Shown here: piece by piece, positions 9,767 through 21,900 of the stretch | Layout: each line of letters opens with the position of its first letter | How positions within the stretch are numbered: the first letter of the stretch is position 1 | NCBI RefSeq assembly: GCF_001010285.1 | Contig: NZ_CP011104.1 | Span: 2,976,001-3,040,000 of the forward strand | Length of the DNA: 64,000 bases | Reading direction: 5' to 3' | From: Photorhabdus thracensis | GTDB lineage: Bacteria; Pseudomonadota; Gammaproteobacteria; Enterobacterales; Enterobacteriaceae | Program-made: the position numbers and the translations under genes | The notes under the pieces: model-generated | Databases searched by the model: none | What the model saw: only the letters and a program-made list of their open reading frames with translations | What the model was told of the DNA's origin: nothing

Positions 9767-9954
9767 TTACGGTATTAAGTGAATTAAACCGGCGATCACC
9801 TTCTCAAGATACTGACGAGGGCAACCCAAATTTACCCGGATAAACCCTTTTCCCCTATCGCCAAAATTCCATGCCATTGAAACAACTAAGCTGTGTCCCG
9901 CAATAGACTGAGATAGAATAATCCCCTGGTTCTGACTTTCGGAAAAAACCTGTT

Positions 9955-10401
9955 ATGGCTCGTTACGACCTTCCTGATGAAGCATGGGAGTTACTGCTCC
10001 CCTTATTGCCCCCTGAACATTCTCAACGGCCGGGACATCCTTATGTTGAACACCGCCGGGTTATCAACGGCATGTTTTGGGTACTATGTTCCGGTGCCCC
10101 CTGGCGGGATTTACCCGAACGTTATGGTTCCTGGAAAACCGTCTATAACCGCTTTAATCGGTGGTCAAAATCGGGGATCATTAATCTCATTTTCAATAAG
10201 TTATTGTCAATACTGGATGAACAAGATTTGGTTGATTGGTCAGCCATATCACTGGATGGCAGTAACATTCGTGCGGCACATTGTGCGGCTGGCGCCCAAA
10301 AAAACATCCCGATGTCACCGCAGACCATGGCCTGGGTCGCTCTCAGGGTGGTTATGGTTCCAAAATCCATCTGGCTGTCGATGGAAAAGGTCATCCACTG
10401 A
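9955..10401 (+). CDS. IS5-family transposase, first frame (OrfA)
   Basis: The N-terminal part of the transposase, with the DUF4096-like start (ARYDLPDEAWELLLPLLP, GMFWVLCSGAPWRDLPERYG) and the first catalytic Asp in ISLDGSNIRAAH. The meaningful protein ends near 10304, where A AAA AAC (10298-10305) in the reading frame forms a classical -1 slippery heptamer. Slippage there would join it to the second frame. Downstream of that point this frame is only a shadow. Confidence 0.8.
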   Translation: MARYDLPDEAWELLLPLLPPEHSQRPGHPYVEHRRVINGMFWVLCSGAPWRDLPERYGSWKTVYNRFNRWSKSGIINLIFNKLLSILDEQDLVDWSAISLDGSNIRAAHCAAGAQKNIPMSPQTMAWVALRVVMVPKSIWLSMEKVIH

Positions 10402-10793
10402 ATGTGGTACTCAGTGCAGGTCAATGTCACGAAAGTCAATATGCAGTACGCCTGCTGGATGGTCTGGGTATTCAGCGTAAAAATGGTTTTATGAAACGTC
10501 GTTCAAAAGCGGTGATTGCTGATAAAGGTTACTCCAGCCACGTATTACGTAACCGGTTAAAAAGTCAGGGAATAAAAGTGATTATTCCCTATAAATCAAA
10601 CGAAAAAGCGCGGTCAGATGGACGGGTTAAATTCGACCATAAAACGTATCGAAGAAGAAATGTTGTAGAAAGATGTTTTGGTCGACTCAAAGAGCATCGT
10701 CGCATCGCCACCCGTTATGAAAAGACAGCAAGAAATTATATTGCTATGGTGAAATTAGGTTGTATCCGCTTATTTCTTAAGGTCATTATTTAA
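10281..10793 (+). CDS. IS5-family transposase, second frame (OrfB, catalytic part)
   Basis: This frame carries the rest of the DDE domain: VLSAGQCHES, the second Asp in AVIADKGYSS, and the Glu in NVVERCFGRLKEHRR with the downstream Arg/Lys typical of IS5 transposases. It lies in the -1 frame relative to OrfA and has no good start of its own. It is therefore expected as an OrfA-OrfB fusion of about 270 residues made by -1 frameshifting. No inactivating stop is visible, so the IS may still be mobile. Confidence 0.8.
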   Translation: MCGWRPKKHPDVTADHGLGRSQGGYGSKIHLAVDGKGHPLNVVLSAGQCHESQYAVRLLDGLGIQRKNGFMKRRSKAVIADKGYSSHVLRNRLKSQGIKVIIPYKSNEKARSDGRVKFDHKTYRRRNVVERCFGRLKEHRRIATRYEKTARNYIAMVKLGCIRLFLKVII

Positions 10794-10926
10794 TTGAGGG
10801 ACACAACCTAGCACCAAGAAGCCGTTCACATCCTTGATAATTCGAATTATCCATCAACGGTTACGTTACAGAGATAACAAAAATCAGAGTCTTTTAGGTG
10901 TCTTTTTGCGCAGTCAAATTAATTTA

Positions 10927-10942
10927 TGTGATTTAAATCACA
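10927..10942. promoter_or_regulatory. CRP (cAMP receptor protein) binding site upstream of cdiBA
   Basis: TGTGATTTAAATCACA is a perfect TGTGA-N6-TCACA palindrome, the consensus of CRP. It is the only such site in the 350-base gap (10851-11203) before cdiB, which otherwise shows only AT-rich sequence. Its position relative to the -10 at 10964 suggests class II activation. Confidence 0.75.
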
Positions 10943-10963
10943 AAAATAAACAAAAAACAAAAC

Positions 10964-10976
10964 TATTTTGAAATTA
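10964..10976 (+). promoter_or_regulatory. candidate CRP-dependent (class II) promoter for cdiBA
   Basis: The -10-like TATTTT occupies 10964-10969. A start at 10976 would place the CRP palindrome centre (10934.5) exactly at -41.5, the class II geometry. A second possible -10, TATAAT at 11067-11072, has no good -35. The leader to cdiB would be about 230 bases. Confidence 0.5.
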
Positions 10977-11203
10977 TTACCATTAATTATTAAATGATTA
11001 ATATTAATCTATTTTTTATATGATTAGTAACATTTTAATAACATGGGTTTATTTTTTGTATAAAAATATAATGCCTTGTTTTTGTTATTATCTTATTTAA
11101 TCAACCCCCAATTTAGTTGCCCAGTTGATTATTAGCCACAAATATTGATCACTAAGTGCAATGGGTGGTTAATACTGCTTCGAAATGGTGGGATAGAAAG
11201 ACA

Positions 11204-12880
11204 ATGAAAAGCAGTAGTTGGGTGTTTACGGTTTTTTGTAGCGTGATTACAGGCAACCAAGCCGCAGACCGGTTAGAACAACAGTCAGAACAACAACTGA
11301 TCCATCAACAGGCACGTCAGCAAGCGCTGGAGGCTCAATTAGCCCCACCCCCTGCGGATGTTCGCTTGTCTGTACCCGAAAAAGCGGTGTCATCCGCCTT
11401 TCCGGTGGAAACCCCGTGTTTTCCTCTCTCCCACGTCAGACTGGCAGGCACCGAAAATTTCCCGCACTGGTTACCGTTCAGGCGTGTCGCTCAACAGGGC
11501 GAAAACCATTGCCTTGGCGATAAAGGCATTAGCCGGCTGATGACCCAATTGCAAGATCAGCTCATCAATCATGGCTATGTCACCAGCCGAGTTCTGGCTC
11601 CTCGTCAGGATCTGCATACCCAAACCTTAAAACTGGTGATGATACCGGGCCGAGTCCGGCATATCCGCTATACCCCGGACAGCGGCCATTACATTCAACG
11701 CTTCACGCCATTCCCCGCGCGTGAAGGCAAGCTGCTGGATTTACGGGACATTGAGCAGGGATTGGAAAATCTGCAACGTTTCCCGACCGTGCAGGCGGAG
11801 ATGAACATTGTCCCGGCAGAGCAACCGGGGGAAAGCGATATTGTGCTGGACTGGCGTCAGTCACGGCACTGGCGAGTCGCCACGTATCTGGATGATACCG
11901 GTTCCAAAAGCACCGGACGTTATCAAGGTGGGTTAACCTTTTTTCTGGATAACCCCCTGGCGTTAAGCGACCTGTTCTATCTCTCCGCTGGACGCGATAT
12001 TCACGCGTCTGCCGGGAAAGGCAGCCAAAACGACACGCTCTATTACTCCCTGCCCTTTGGCTACTGGATGGCGAGCGTGACGGCCAGTCATTACGATTAT
12101 ACCCAGACGATAGCCGGGCTGAATCAGGCGATTCAATACCGGGGCAAAAGCAAAAACCTGTCTGTCCAGTTCAGCCGGGTTCTGCACCGTAACGCGGACC
12201 AGAAAACCGGGCTTAACGGTGAAATTTATCGTCGGGCATCCCGCCATTTTATTGATAACACGGAAATCGACGTTCAGCGCCGGGAAACGGCGGGCTGGAA
12301 GCTCGGGCTATCCCATCATCACGTTATTGGCAGTGCGACGCTGGATGCCAGGGTGACTTACCAACAGGGTATGCGTTGGTTTGGCGCGCAACCTGCGCCG
12401 GAAGAGTATCGCAATGAAGGGACCGCTTTACCCAAAATCACCCAATTCTCGGCGACGCTTGCCGGGCCGTTAACGCTGTTTTCCCAGCCCTTTTCTTATC
12501 AGACCCAGTATCTGCGCCAGATAAGCGCCAGCCCATTGACGCCCCAGGATCGATTTTCAATCGGCGGCCGCTGGACGGTACGCGGCTTTGATGGCGAGTT
12601 GACCTTATCCGCTGATCGGGGTTGGTACAGCCGTAATGAACTGGACTGGCAAACCCCGCTGAAAGGGCAATCGCTGTATCTGGCAATGGATTATGGCGAA
12701 GTGGGCGGTCGGGGCAGTGACGCTCTGCTCGGAAAACACCTGGCGGGGAGTGCCCTGGGCTGGCGCGGCAGCCTGAAAGGCGTGAGCTACGACTTGTTTG
12801 TCGGTGTCCCGCTGTCCAAACCCGCCGGTTTCCAAACTTCCCCCGTCACGGCCGGATTCAACCTGTATTGGCAGTACTAA
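11204..12880 (+). CDS. cdiB: CdiB/ShlB-type outer-membrane transporter (TpsB)
   Basis: A 558-residue Omp85-superfamily protein that exports its CdiA partner across the outer membrane. The start at 11204 is preferred because a signal peptide follows (MKSSSWVFTVFCSVITGNQA) and an AGAAAG ribosome-binding sequence precedes it; an ATG at 11156 would bury the signal. After a Gln-rich linker come two POTRA-like segments (about residues 60-200) and a 16-strand barrel. The barrel contains the conserved lid-loop motif VRGFDGE near residue 457 (VRGY tetrad) and ends in an aromatic residue (YWQY). cdiA begins 49 bases downstream, so the two are one operon. Confidence 0.93.
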   Translation: MKSSSWVFTVFCSVITGNQAADRLEQQSEQQLIHQQARQQALEAQLAPPPADVRLSVPEKAVSSAFPVETPCFPLSHVRLAGTENFPHWLPFRRVAQQGENHCLGDKGISRLMTQLQDQLINHGYVTSRVLAPRQDLHTQTLKLVMIPGRVRHIRYTPDSGHYIQRFTPFPAREGKLLDLRDIEQGLENLQRFPTVQAEMNIVPAEQPGESDIVLDWRQSRHWRVATYLDDTGSKSTGRYQGGLTFFLDNPLALSDLFYLSAGRDIHASAGKGSQNDTLYYSLPFGYWMASVTASHYDYTQTIAGLNQAIQYRGKSKNLSVQFSRVLHRNADQKTGLNGEIYRRASRHFIDNTEIDVQRRETAGWKLGLSHHHVIGSATLDARVTYQQGMRWFGAQPAPEEYRNEGTALPKITQFSATLAGPLTLFSQPFSYQTQYLRQISASPLTPQDRFSIGGRWTVRGFDGELTLSADRGWYSRNELDWQTPLKGQSLYLAMDYGEVGGRGSDALLGKHLAGSALGWRGSLKGVSYDLFVGVPLSKPAGFQTSPVTAGFNLYWQY

Positions 12881-12929
12881 TCAGAATAACAACGCTGCCC
12901 GTGTGTAGCGTGTGAGTGGAGCAAACGTC

Positions 12930-15900
12930 ATGAACAAGCAGTTGTATCGTATTATCTTTAATCAGGCCCGCCAGATGTGGATGGTGGTAGCAGAGATTGC
13001 ACGTGCCGGACGGGGACAAACAGCACACCGCGCTCGTTGCCCGTCTTCACCACGGTGTCGTTGCCGGCTTACTGTGCTACGATTCAATCTTTTGTTAGCC
13101 CTTGGCGGAATTTCGCTCACCGCACAGGCGAACATTGTGGCGGATGGGCAGGCACCGGGCCATCAGCAACCGACGATTATCCACAGCGCCAACGGCACGC
13201 CGCAGGTCAATATCCAGACGCCCAGTGCTGATGGCGTTTCCCACAATACCTACCGTCAGTTTGATGTGGATAAACAAGGCGTTATCCTCAATAACAGCGC
13301 TAACACCACTCAGACGCAACTCGGTGGGATGGTGGCCGGTAACCCGTGGCTGGCGAAAGGGGAAGCCAACATTATCCTCAATGAAGTCAACAGTCGCGAC
13401 CCCAGTCATTTGAATGGCTGGATTGAAGTGGCTGGCCGCAAAGCGGAGGTGGTTATCGCTAACCCCGCCGGTATCACCTGCAACGGCTGTGGGTTTATCA
13501 ACGCGCATCGCACCACGCTGACCACCGGTGAGGCGCTGATGGAACAGGGCCGGTTAAAAGGCTTTGATGTCAATCAGGGGGAAGTGCGGATTGACGGGCA
13601 TGGCATGGACAGCACACAGCAAAGTTACACCGATATTATTGCCCGCTCCGTCGCGATTAACGCCAAATTACATGCGCAAGACCTGAAAGTGACCACCGGA
13701 CGCAATATTGTGGATGCCGCGCACCAGCAGATTGAAAAAAAATCGGCTGACACTGAAAAGTCCCCGGAGTTTGCGTTGGATGTGGCGGCCCTGGGCGGCA
13801 TGTATGCCCATAAAATTAGGTTGATAGGCACTGAAGCGGGTGTGGGGGTGCATAACGCCGGTAACATCGGTGCGACGGCGGGTGAAGTGCATATTACCGC
13901 GGAGGGCCTGATTGAGAACCGCGGCACCCTCAGCAGCCGTGATGCGTTGCAATTGACTTCTTCCTCCGATGTCACTAACGCAGGCAAATTGCTGTCACAA
14001 TCGACGGTGAATTTACATACCAAAGGGGGGCTGGATAATCAGGGCCGGGTAGAGGCGCGTAGTGATGCCACTGTCACCGCGGGCACGATACACAGCAGCC
14101 ATGACAGTGTATGGGCGGCGGGGTTGGATGATAACGGCAACACCACCCGGCCCGGTTCACTGACGTTGACCGCGCAGCACGTTCAGGCTAATGGTAAAAA
14201 TCTGGCAACCGATACGCTGGCTATCCACAGTCAACAGATTGACCTGAGCGACAGCCAGACTGCGGCCGGACAGATTCAACTCACCGCCGATCAATCGGGG
14301 ATAAGTACCGCTCATGCTACCGTCAACGCCAACCGTCTGACGGCGAAAACCCCCGGCCAGTTTAACAACGACGGCGGCCAGTTAGTGGCGCGGGAAATCC
14401 ACCTCACGGCGCCTGATATCTCTAACTTGAAGGGAAAAATTAACCAGACCGGTAGTGGTGAACTAGCGCTCAATACCCGCACTCTGAATAACCGTGAGGG
14501 GATGGTATTCAATCAGGGGAAACTGACTCTCACCACTGACCGGCTCGACAACCATCAGGGCACTATTGCCAGTCAGGGCGAGGACCTGCATCTCACAGCA
14601 CATCAGGCAGATAACACTCAGGGCACCGTGCAACTGGCGGGCAACGGGAAACTGTCACTCAATACCCAACGGTGGCTTGGCAATCAGGGCAAGCTGCTCA
14701 CCCATGGCGCCCTGACGATACAGGCCGGTGAACTGCAACTGAACGAGGCCGAAACTCAGGCCGGGCAGATTACCGTCAACGCTGACACCCTGAGCCATCA
14801 ACGCGGTGTGATGCAACAACAGGGCAAAGACACCCTGTCCCTTACCACCCGGATGCTGGATAACCAGCACGGCACTATTGCGGGCAACGGTCACCTGAAC
14901 CTTAAGGCGACGACCGTCGATAATTATCACGGCAACATCGTGGCCGCCGACCAAGGTTCGTTGAAACTGACCGTCAGTGACACCCTGAACAATCAGTCGG
15001 GCAGACTGGAAGCGGGCCACGCGCTCCGGCTTAGCGCTGCCGAACTGAATAATAGTCAGGGGAGCATGGTTGCCGCCGGGGACAGCGCCACGCTCACTAT
15101 CGGCAAAACCATTCAAAACGCTAACGGTCATCTTGAAGCCAAAACCCGACTGACTACGACCAGCCAGACACTGGATAACACCCAGGGCGTGTTGCTAGCG
15201 CAAAACATTGACAGCCAGACTAAGGGACATCCCTTCACCAATATCGCCGGACAGGTGATAGCCGAGGACACCCTGACGGTCAACAGTGGGAAACTGGATA
15301 ACACGGCGGGACTGTTACAGGCCGGTCGTGAGATGGCCGTTGATACCCACGGCCACGGACTCACCAATATCCACCATGCCGACCAAAAACAAAAAGCGGG
15401 TCGGTTGTTAAGTGGCGGGCAGCTAACCCTGCGTACCGGCGATATCAATAACACCGGCGGCATAATCGCGGCGGACGGCAAAACCACGCTGACCAGCACC
15501 GCGCTCACTAATACGCAGGGCCAGATAGCCGGAAATGGCGGGCTGGACATTCACAGCCGGCAACTGATAAACCGCGAAGGCACCTTACAATCCGCAGACG
15601 CCCTGACTTTGGATACTGACGGGCAGTTACTGGATAATCAGCAGGGCCAGATTATGGGTGAGGGCAAAATGACCGTCACCAGCGGCCCGCTGGATAATAC
15701 GGCGGGACGGTTACAATCTGGTCGCGAGATGGTCATTGACACCCACGGCCACAGACTCACCAATACCCGCAATACCGACCAAAAAGCGGGCCAGTTGTTG
15801 AGTGGCGGGCAGTTAACCCTGCGCGCCGGCGACACCGATAACACCGGCGGCATGATAGCGGGTAATGGCGGACTGGACATTCACAGCCGACAACTCACCA

Positions 15901-18900
15901 ACCGCGAGGGGACCTTACAATCCGCCGACGCCCTGAATCTGGACACCGACGGGCAGTTACTGGATAACCAACAGGGCCAGATTATAGGTGAGGGCAAAAT
16001 GACCGTCACCAGCGGCTCACTGAACAATCGTCACGGTCACCTTCAAGGCGGACAGGTGGTTATCGACACCCGACAGGCAGCGCTGGATAATCGGGAGGGT
16101 AAACTGTTATCCACGGACACCTTAACTCTGAACACTCACCAACTCGACAATCGTCACGGACAGGTGCAGGCGGTGGGCGACACTCAGCTTCATGTTGACA
16201 CCGAAACCGATAACACCGGCGGTCTTATCCGTGGCGGTCAGCAATTGACCCTGAACACCACTCACCTGATTAACCGCGAGACGGCGCAGACAGATAACGG
16301 GCTGGAAGCGCAAAACCTGACGGTAAACGCCCAACAGGTAGACAACACCCAGGGTGCCTTACGGGCAGCCAATCACCTGCAAGCTCAGGTGAGTCACAAG
16401 CTGGATAATGCGCAGGGGTTAATCTCTGCGGGCAAACAGCTTACCGTAGACGACAAGAGCGGGCACCCCTCGCTGGTGATTGACAACCGGCAAGGCACGC
16501 TAATTGCCGGGGAACACGCTGCTATCACCGCACACGCCTTGAGCGGTGACGGCCAACTGTTATCGCAGGGCGATATGGCGGTCACCTTAACCGGGGATTT
16601 TCACCATACCGGCAACACGGCAGCTAATGGCAATCTGACCCTGAACACGACCGGCAATATCCTCAATGACCGCCAGATAAAAGCCGGTCAGGCGCTGCAT
16701 CTTGACGCACAGACTCTCACCAATAGCGCGTCAGGCGAAATCAGCGCCGGACAAACACAAATCAAGGCTCACGATACGCTGAACAATACCGGATTGATTG
16801 ACGGCGGCCTGACCCACTTGACAGCTAACACCCTGAACAACACAGGCACCGGCCGCCTTTACGGTGACCAGCTCGCGCTACAGATGGAGACCCTGAATAA
16901 CACCGCAAAGGGTGGCAAAGCTGCCGTGATTGCCGCGCGTGACCGGCTGGATATTGGGGCCGGAACACTGAACAACAGTGACCATGCCCAGATTTACAGC
17001 GTGGGCGACATGCACATCGGCGGCCGGTTGGATAATACCCTGACGGCCCCCGGTCAGGCGCGTGAGCTCAATAACCACGCGGCGACGATTGAAGCCGGGC
17101 GCCACTTGAAGATTAATGCTGACCGGATTAACAACACCAACGCCGGGTTGGTGACTCAGGTCGTCGAAACGGAAAAGTCTCAGCATCACGATGCCGTACT
17201 GAGCGGCCAGACCACCCGCTATGACTGGTCGCAGGTGGACACTTCTCGCCGCAATAAATACGGCGTGCACGATGCCATCATGCCGGACGGCAGCCGCAGT
17301 AATGACTTTTATGAATATCAGTACACCCGCACCGTCAGGGAAACTCAAGTCAAACAAAGTGACCCCGGTAAAATTCTGTCTGGCGGCAATATGACGCTCA
17401 ACAGCGCGCAGGTCACCAATCACGACAGCCAGATTGTTGCCGGCGGCGCGTTAGGCGGTGAAATTGGCGAGCTGCGCAATATTGCCACTCAGGGCGAACG
17501 CGTGACCACGGATATTGGCAGTCGGACCCACTGGTATGCCAAAAAGACCAAACGCTGGCACCGAATAGGCACCAAAACCTCACAGGGGAAAAGCCGCAGT
17601 CGTTATGCCCCCGCGCCAGTGATAGAAACTATCGACCTGAAAACGCTGGCCTGGCAGGAGCATACCCGTCCACAGGGTACCGATATCACGATTACGGACC
17701 GACAAACCGGCCAGATACACTCGGCCCCCACGGCGGTCACACCCGTGACCGGCATTAACGACCAACCGCTGGTGCTGCCTCCCGGTCAGCCTTTAGTCCT
17801 GCCACCCGGTCAGCCGTTTGAACTGTCCCTGCCCCCGGAGACCGTCAAAGGGCAAACAGTCGACCCGGTGATACGCGTTATCACGCCCGATACCCGCTTG
17901 CCGAATAACAGCCTGTATACCGTGCAACCGGGCAGTGACAGCCACTATCTGGTCGAGACCGACCCGAAATTTACCCAGTATAAACAGTGGCTCGGCTCGG
18001 ACTACATGCGGCAACAACTTACTCACGACCCGGCGCTGGTCCACAAACGCCTGGGCGATGGGTTCTACGAACAGCGGTTGGTGCGCGACCAAATCACCCA
18101 ACTGACCGGCCGGCGCTATCTGCCCGGTTACAACAACGATGAAGCGCAGTTTAAGGCGTTGATGGATGCCGGTATCGTCTTTGGCAAACAGCAACAGTTA
18201 ACGCCGGGCGTGGCTTTAAGCCCAGCGCAGATGGCGCTGCTGACCTCGGACATTATCTGGCTGACTAACCAAACCGTGACGCTGCCGGATGGCACTACCG
18301 AGGTGGTGACTGTGCCACAGGTTTATGCACGCGTCCGTCAGGGCGACCTGAGCAGTGACGGCACCTTGCTGGCCGGGAATACCGTGGCGCTCAACAGTCA
18401 GGGCGATATCACTAACAGCGGCACGATTAGCGGGCGTGACGTCACCCAACTGACGGCCAACAACCTGACCAACAGCGGCTTTATTCGCGGCGGCAAAGTG
18501 GATTTGACGGCCCAACAAACGCTCACTAACCGGGGCGGCCAGATTCAGGGAGATGACCGGGTGACCCTGAAAGGCCGGGATATCACCAGTACGTCTACGC
18601 TACGCGGGGATGAAGCTAACCGCTGGCTGGACCGCCCGGCAGGCATCTATGTGCAAAATGATAAGGGCACCTTATCGCTGAGCGCCATCAACAATGTGCA
18701 ATTAACCGCCAGTGACGTCAAAAACGCCGGGAAAGACAGTCACACCGAGATAACCGCAGGCCATAATCTGACGCTGGACACCTTAAGCACGCGCCGCACA
18801 GAGCAGGGCGACTGGGGGAAAGAGAACTACCGCCATCTGACCCAACAACAAGATATCGGCAGCCAGATAACCGGCGCAGGTAGTGTGACCCTGCAAGCCG

Positions 18901-21900
18901 GGCAGGATTTGCAGGCCACAGCCGCCCATGTCAACGCCGGTCAACAACTGACGGCGCAGGCCGGAAATAACCTGACGCTGACCACCGGTACGGCCTCATC
19001 CGACTTAGTGGAGCACAGTAAACAGACCAGCAAAGGCTGGCTGTCGAAATCGTCAGTGGAAACTCACGACGAAGTGCATGACCGGCAGGCACTCAGCACC
19101 ACATTCAGTGGCGATAAGGTCAACATACAGGCCGGTAAAGACCTCAATATCCGCGGCAGTAATGTCGCGGGTACGCAGGATGTCAGCCTGAACGCCGGTC
19201 ATCAGCTCACCGTCACCACCGCAGCGGAAGCGCACGATGAAACCCATTTACGGCAGGAGAAAAAATCGGGCCTGATGGGGACTGGCGGGATTGGTTTTAC
19301 CGTTGGTAAAGCCAGCCAGAAAGTCACCACCGACAGTGACAGCCAGCTGAGTAAAGGCAGCACGGTCGGCAGCAGCCAGGGCAATGTCACCCTCAACGCG
19401 GGAGAACAGCTCCGGGTTCACGGCAGTGAGGTGATTGCCGGTAAAGACCTGATGCTGACCGGTCAACAGGTCGATATCACCAGTGCGGAAAACCGCGATA
19501 ACACCACGACAAAAACCGAACAAAAACAGCGCGGCTTAACCGTGGCGCTGAGTGGTGCCGCAGGCGGGGCCGTCAACAGCGCGGTGCAGACAGCCAGAAC
19601 CGCCCGCAATGAAAGTGACCCGCGAGTGAAAGCCCTGCAAAACACCCAAGCCGCGCTGAGCGGGGTACAGGCCGTGCAGGCTGGCCGACTGGCGGAAGCT
19701 CAGGGCAGTGACGACAAAGGCAATAACACTCTGGCCGGGGTTAGCCTGTCCTATGGGCGTCAATCTTCCCGTTCAGAACAGCAGCACCGCCAGACCACCC
19801 AACAGGGCAGCCATCTCACTGCCGGGGATAACCTGACCGTAACCGCCAAAGGGGATGGCAAAGGCGCATCAGGCCCGAACGGCGATATCCGCATTCAGGG
19901 CAGCCAGTTACAGGCGGGTAAAGACCTGCAACTCCATGCCAATCGGGATATTCAGCTCTCATCCAGCCAGAACACCGAACAGACGACCGGCAAAAACAGC
20001 AGCCACGGCAGCTCGCTGGGCGTGGGCCTGACCGCCGGACCGGGGGGCACCGGCCTGAACGTCTCAGCCAATGTCAATCGGGGCAACGGCCGTGAAAACG
20101 GTAACGGTGTCAGCCACAATAACACCACGTTACAGGCGGGACAGACCGTCGGGCTGAACAGTGGCCGGGATACCACGCTGAAAGGGGCACAAGTCAGCGG
20201 CGAGCAGATGACTACCGACGTGAAACGTCATTTGACATTAAGCAGCGAGCAGGACAGTCAGCGCTATGACAGCCAGCAACACAACGCCAACGCGGGCGTC
20301 AGTGCCACCGTGGGCCCCCTCACCCACGGTACCGCGAGCCTCAATGCCAGCCGCAATAAACTGCACAGCAACTATGACAGCGTGCAGGAGCAGACCGGGC
20401 TGTTTGCTGGCAAAGGCGGCTATCAGGTTAACGTCGGTGACCACACCCAACTGGACGGCGCGGTGATAGCGAGTCACGCTGACAAAACCAAAAACACCCT
20501 GAACACCGGGACGCTGGGCTTTAAAGATATTAAAAATCAAGCGGATTTTACTGTTGAGCAGCAAAGTGCGGGCGTCAGCCTGGGCCAACCGACCGCCGGT
20601 CAGGTCCTGAATAATCTGGCGGTCAATGGGCTAACGGGGACTCATAACTCAGGCCATGACAGCAGCACCACGCACGCGGCGGTCAGTGACGGCAACCTGA
20701 TTATCCGGGATAAGGCGCACCAGACGCAGGATGTCGCGAACTTAAGTCGCGATACCGATAATGCCGCCAATGTCCTCAGTCCAATATTTGATAAGGAAAA
20801 AGAACAGCAACGACTGAAACAGGCGCAACTGATTGGCGAAATCAGCGCCCAGATGACCGAGATAGCCAGTACCGAAGGGAAAATTATCGCCACCAAAGCG
20901 GCGAAAGCGAAGCTGGACCATATCAGTGAGCCGGACAAAGCGGCAGCCAGAAAAAAACTGGTCGACAGTGGCAATCCACACCCGACTGCGGCGGATATTA
21001 ATAAGCAAGTTTATGACACCGCTTACACACAGGCGCTGAATGACTCGGGCTTTGGGACCGGCGGCACCTATCAGAAAGCCCTACAGGCGGCCACCGCAGC
21101 GATTCAGGGCTTAGCGGGCAACAATCTCGGTCAGGCGCTGGCCGGGGGCGCTTCACCGTATCTGGCGGGCGTGATAAAAGAGCTGACCACCGACCCGAAA
21201 ACCCATCAGGTGGATATCGCCACTAACACGCTGGCCCATGCGATTTTAGGCGCGGTGGCGGCGGAAGTCAGCGGTAACAATGCCCTGTCGGGTGCCGCGG
21301 GTGCGGCGTCGGGGGAACTGGCGGCTCAGGTACTGATTAAGCAGCTTTACGGCGACGGGGCCAAAGTCAGTGAGTTAACGGAGGAGCAGAAGCAAACTAT
21401 CAGCACCCTGTCCACCCTGGCGGCAGGGCTGGCAGGCGGCATTGCCGGTGACTCTACCGGCAGCGCCGTCACCGGGGCTCAGGCCGGGAAGAATGCGATT
21501 GAGAATAACTATCTGAGCGTGAATGAGCTGGACAGTTTTGCGCACCAAGCCCGCACCTGTGAAGGCGAAAGCTGCAAACAAGTGATCAAGGATATGGTAG
21601 AGACTAATATCCGCAATCAGCAGGACATGATGGATTTTTGCAACAGCAACCCGAACCAGTGCGCACAGAAGTATGGTTATCTGGTTGATCAGTGGCCGGT
21701 GTTTGAGCGGACCCTCAAAAATATGGACCGGGATGGCACATTGCCAGTTGAGTTCAGAAATTACCTGTCGGCGGTGAATACGTTAGGTCAGGCGGCTACA
21801 GGCAAGGTAGGCGAACTCGGCTGGACAAAACGCTTTGAAGCAATGGGCATGAGTCAGGAGACTGCCGCGGCGATGGCGATGACGTTGCCTGTTATTGTTG

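Larger units (their letters stand above)
9889..10807 (+). mobile_element. insertion sequence, IS5 family (IS427-like)
   Basis: A 0.92-kb element with imperfect terminal inverted repeats: AGCTGTGTCCCGCAATA at the left and, on the opposite strand, GGTTGTGTCCCTCAATT at the right (13 of 17 match). It is flanked by the trinucleotide CTA on both sides, a possible target duplication. It encodes one DDE transposase in two overlapping frames. Size, the two-frame layout and the protein motifs fit the IS427-type group of the IS5 family. It interrupts the PatB/MalY remnant. Confidence 0.85.
9767..10850 (-). pseudogene. C-terminal remnant of a PatB/MalY-type PLP aminotransferase, split by an IS
   Basis: On the minus strand the frame reads MAWNFGDRGKGFIRVN, then LGCPRQYLEKVIAGLI, to a stop at 9767. 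That matches the extreme C-terminus of the PatB/MalY cystathionine beta-lyase/aminotransferase family (G-x-GF-[IV]R-x-N-x-G-CPR). About 15 further codons lie on the other side of the insertion sequence, whose ends are flanked by CTA. The N-terminal 350 or so residues are absent, so the gene was already a remnant or was truncated when the IS entered. Confidence 0.5.

Noticed and set aside
14000-17000. Periodic repeats that could suggest a CRISPR array or satellite.
   Set aside because: They are degenerate codon-level repeats of the FHA filament in one open frame, with no constant repeat/spacer pattern and no cas genes.
13095-21581. Many antisense frames within cdiA.
   Set aside because: They mirror the repetitive, GC-rich coding sequence of cdiA and show no protein-family features.
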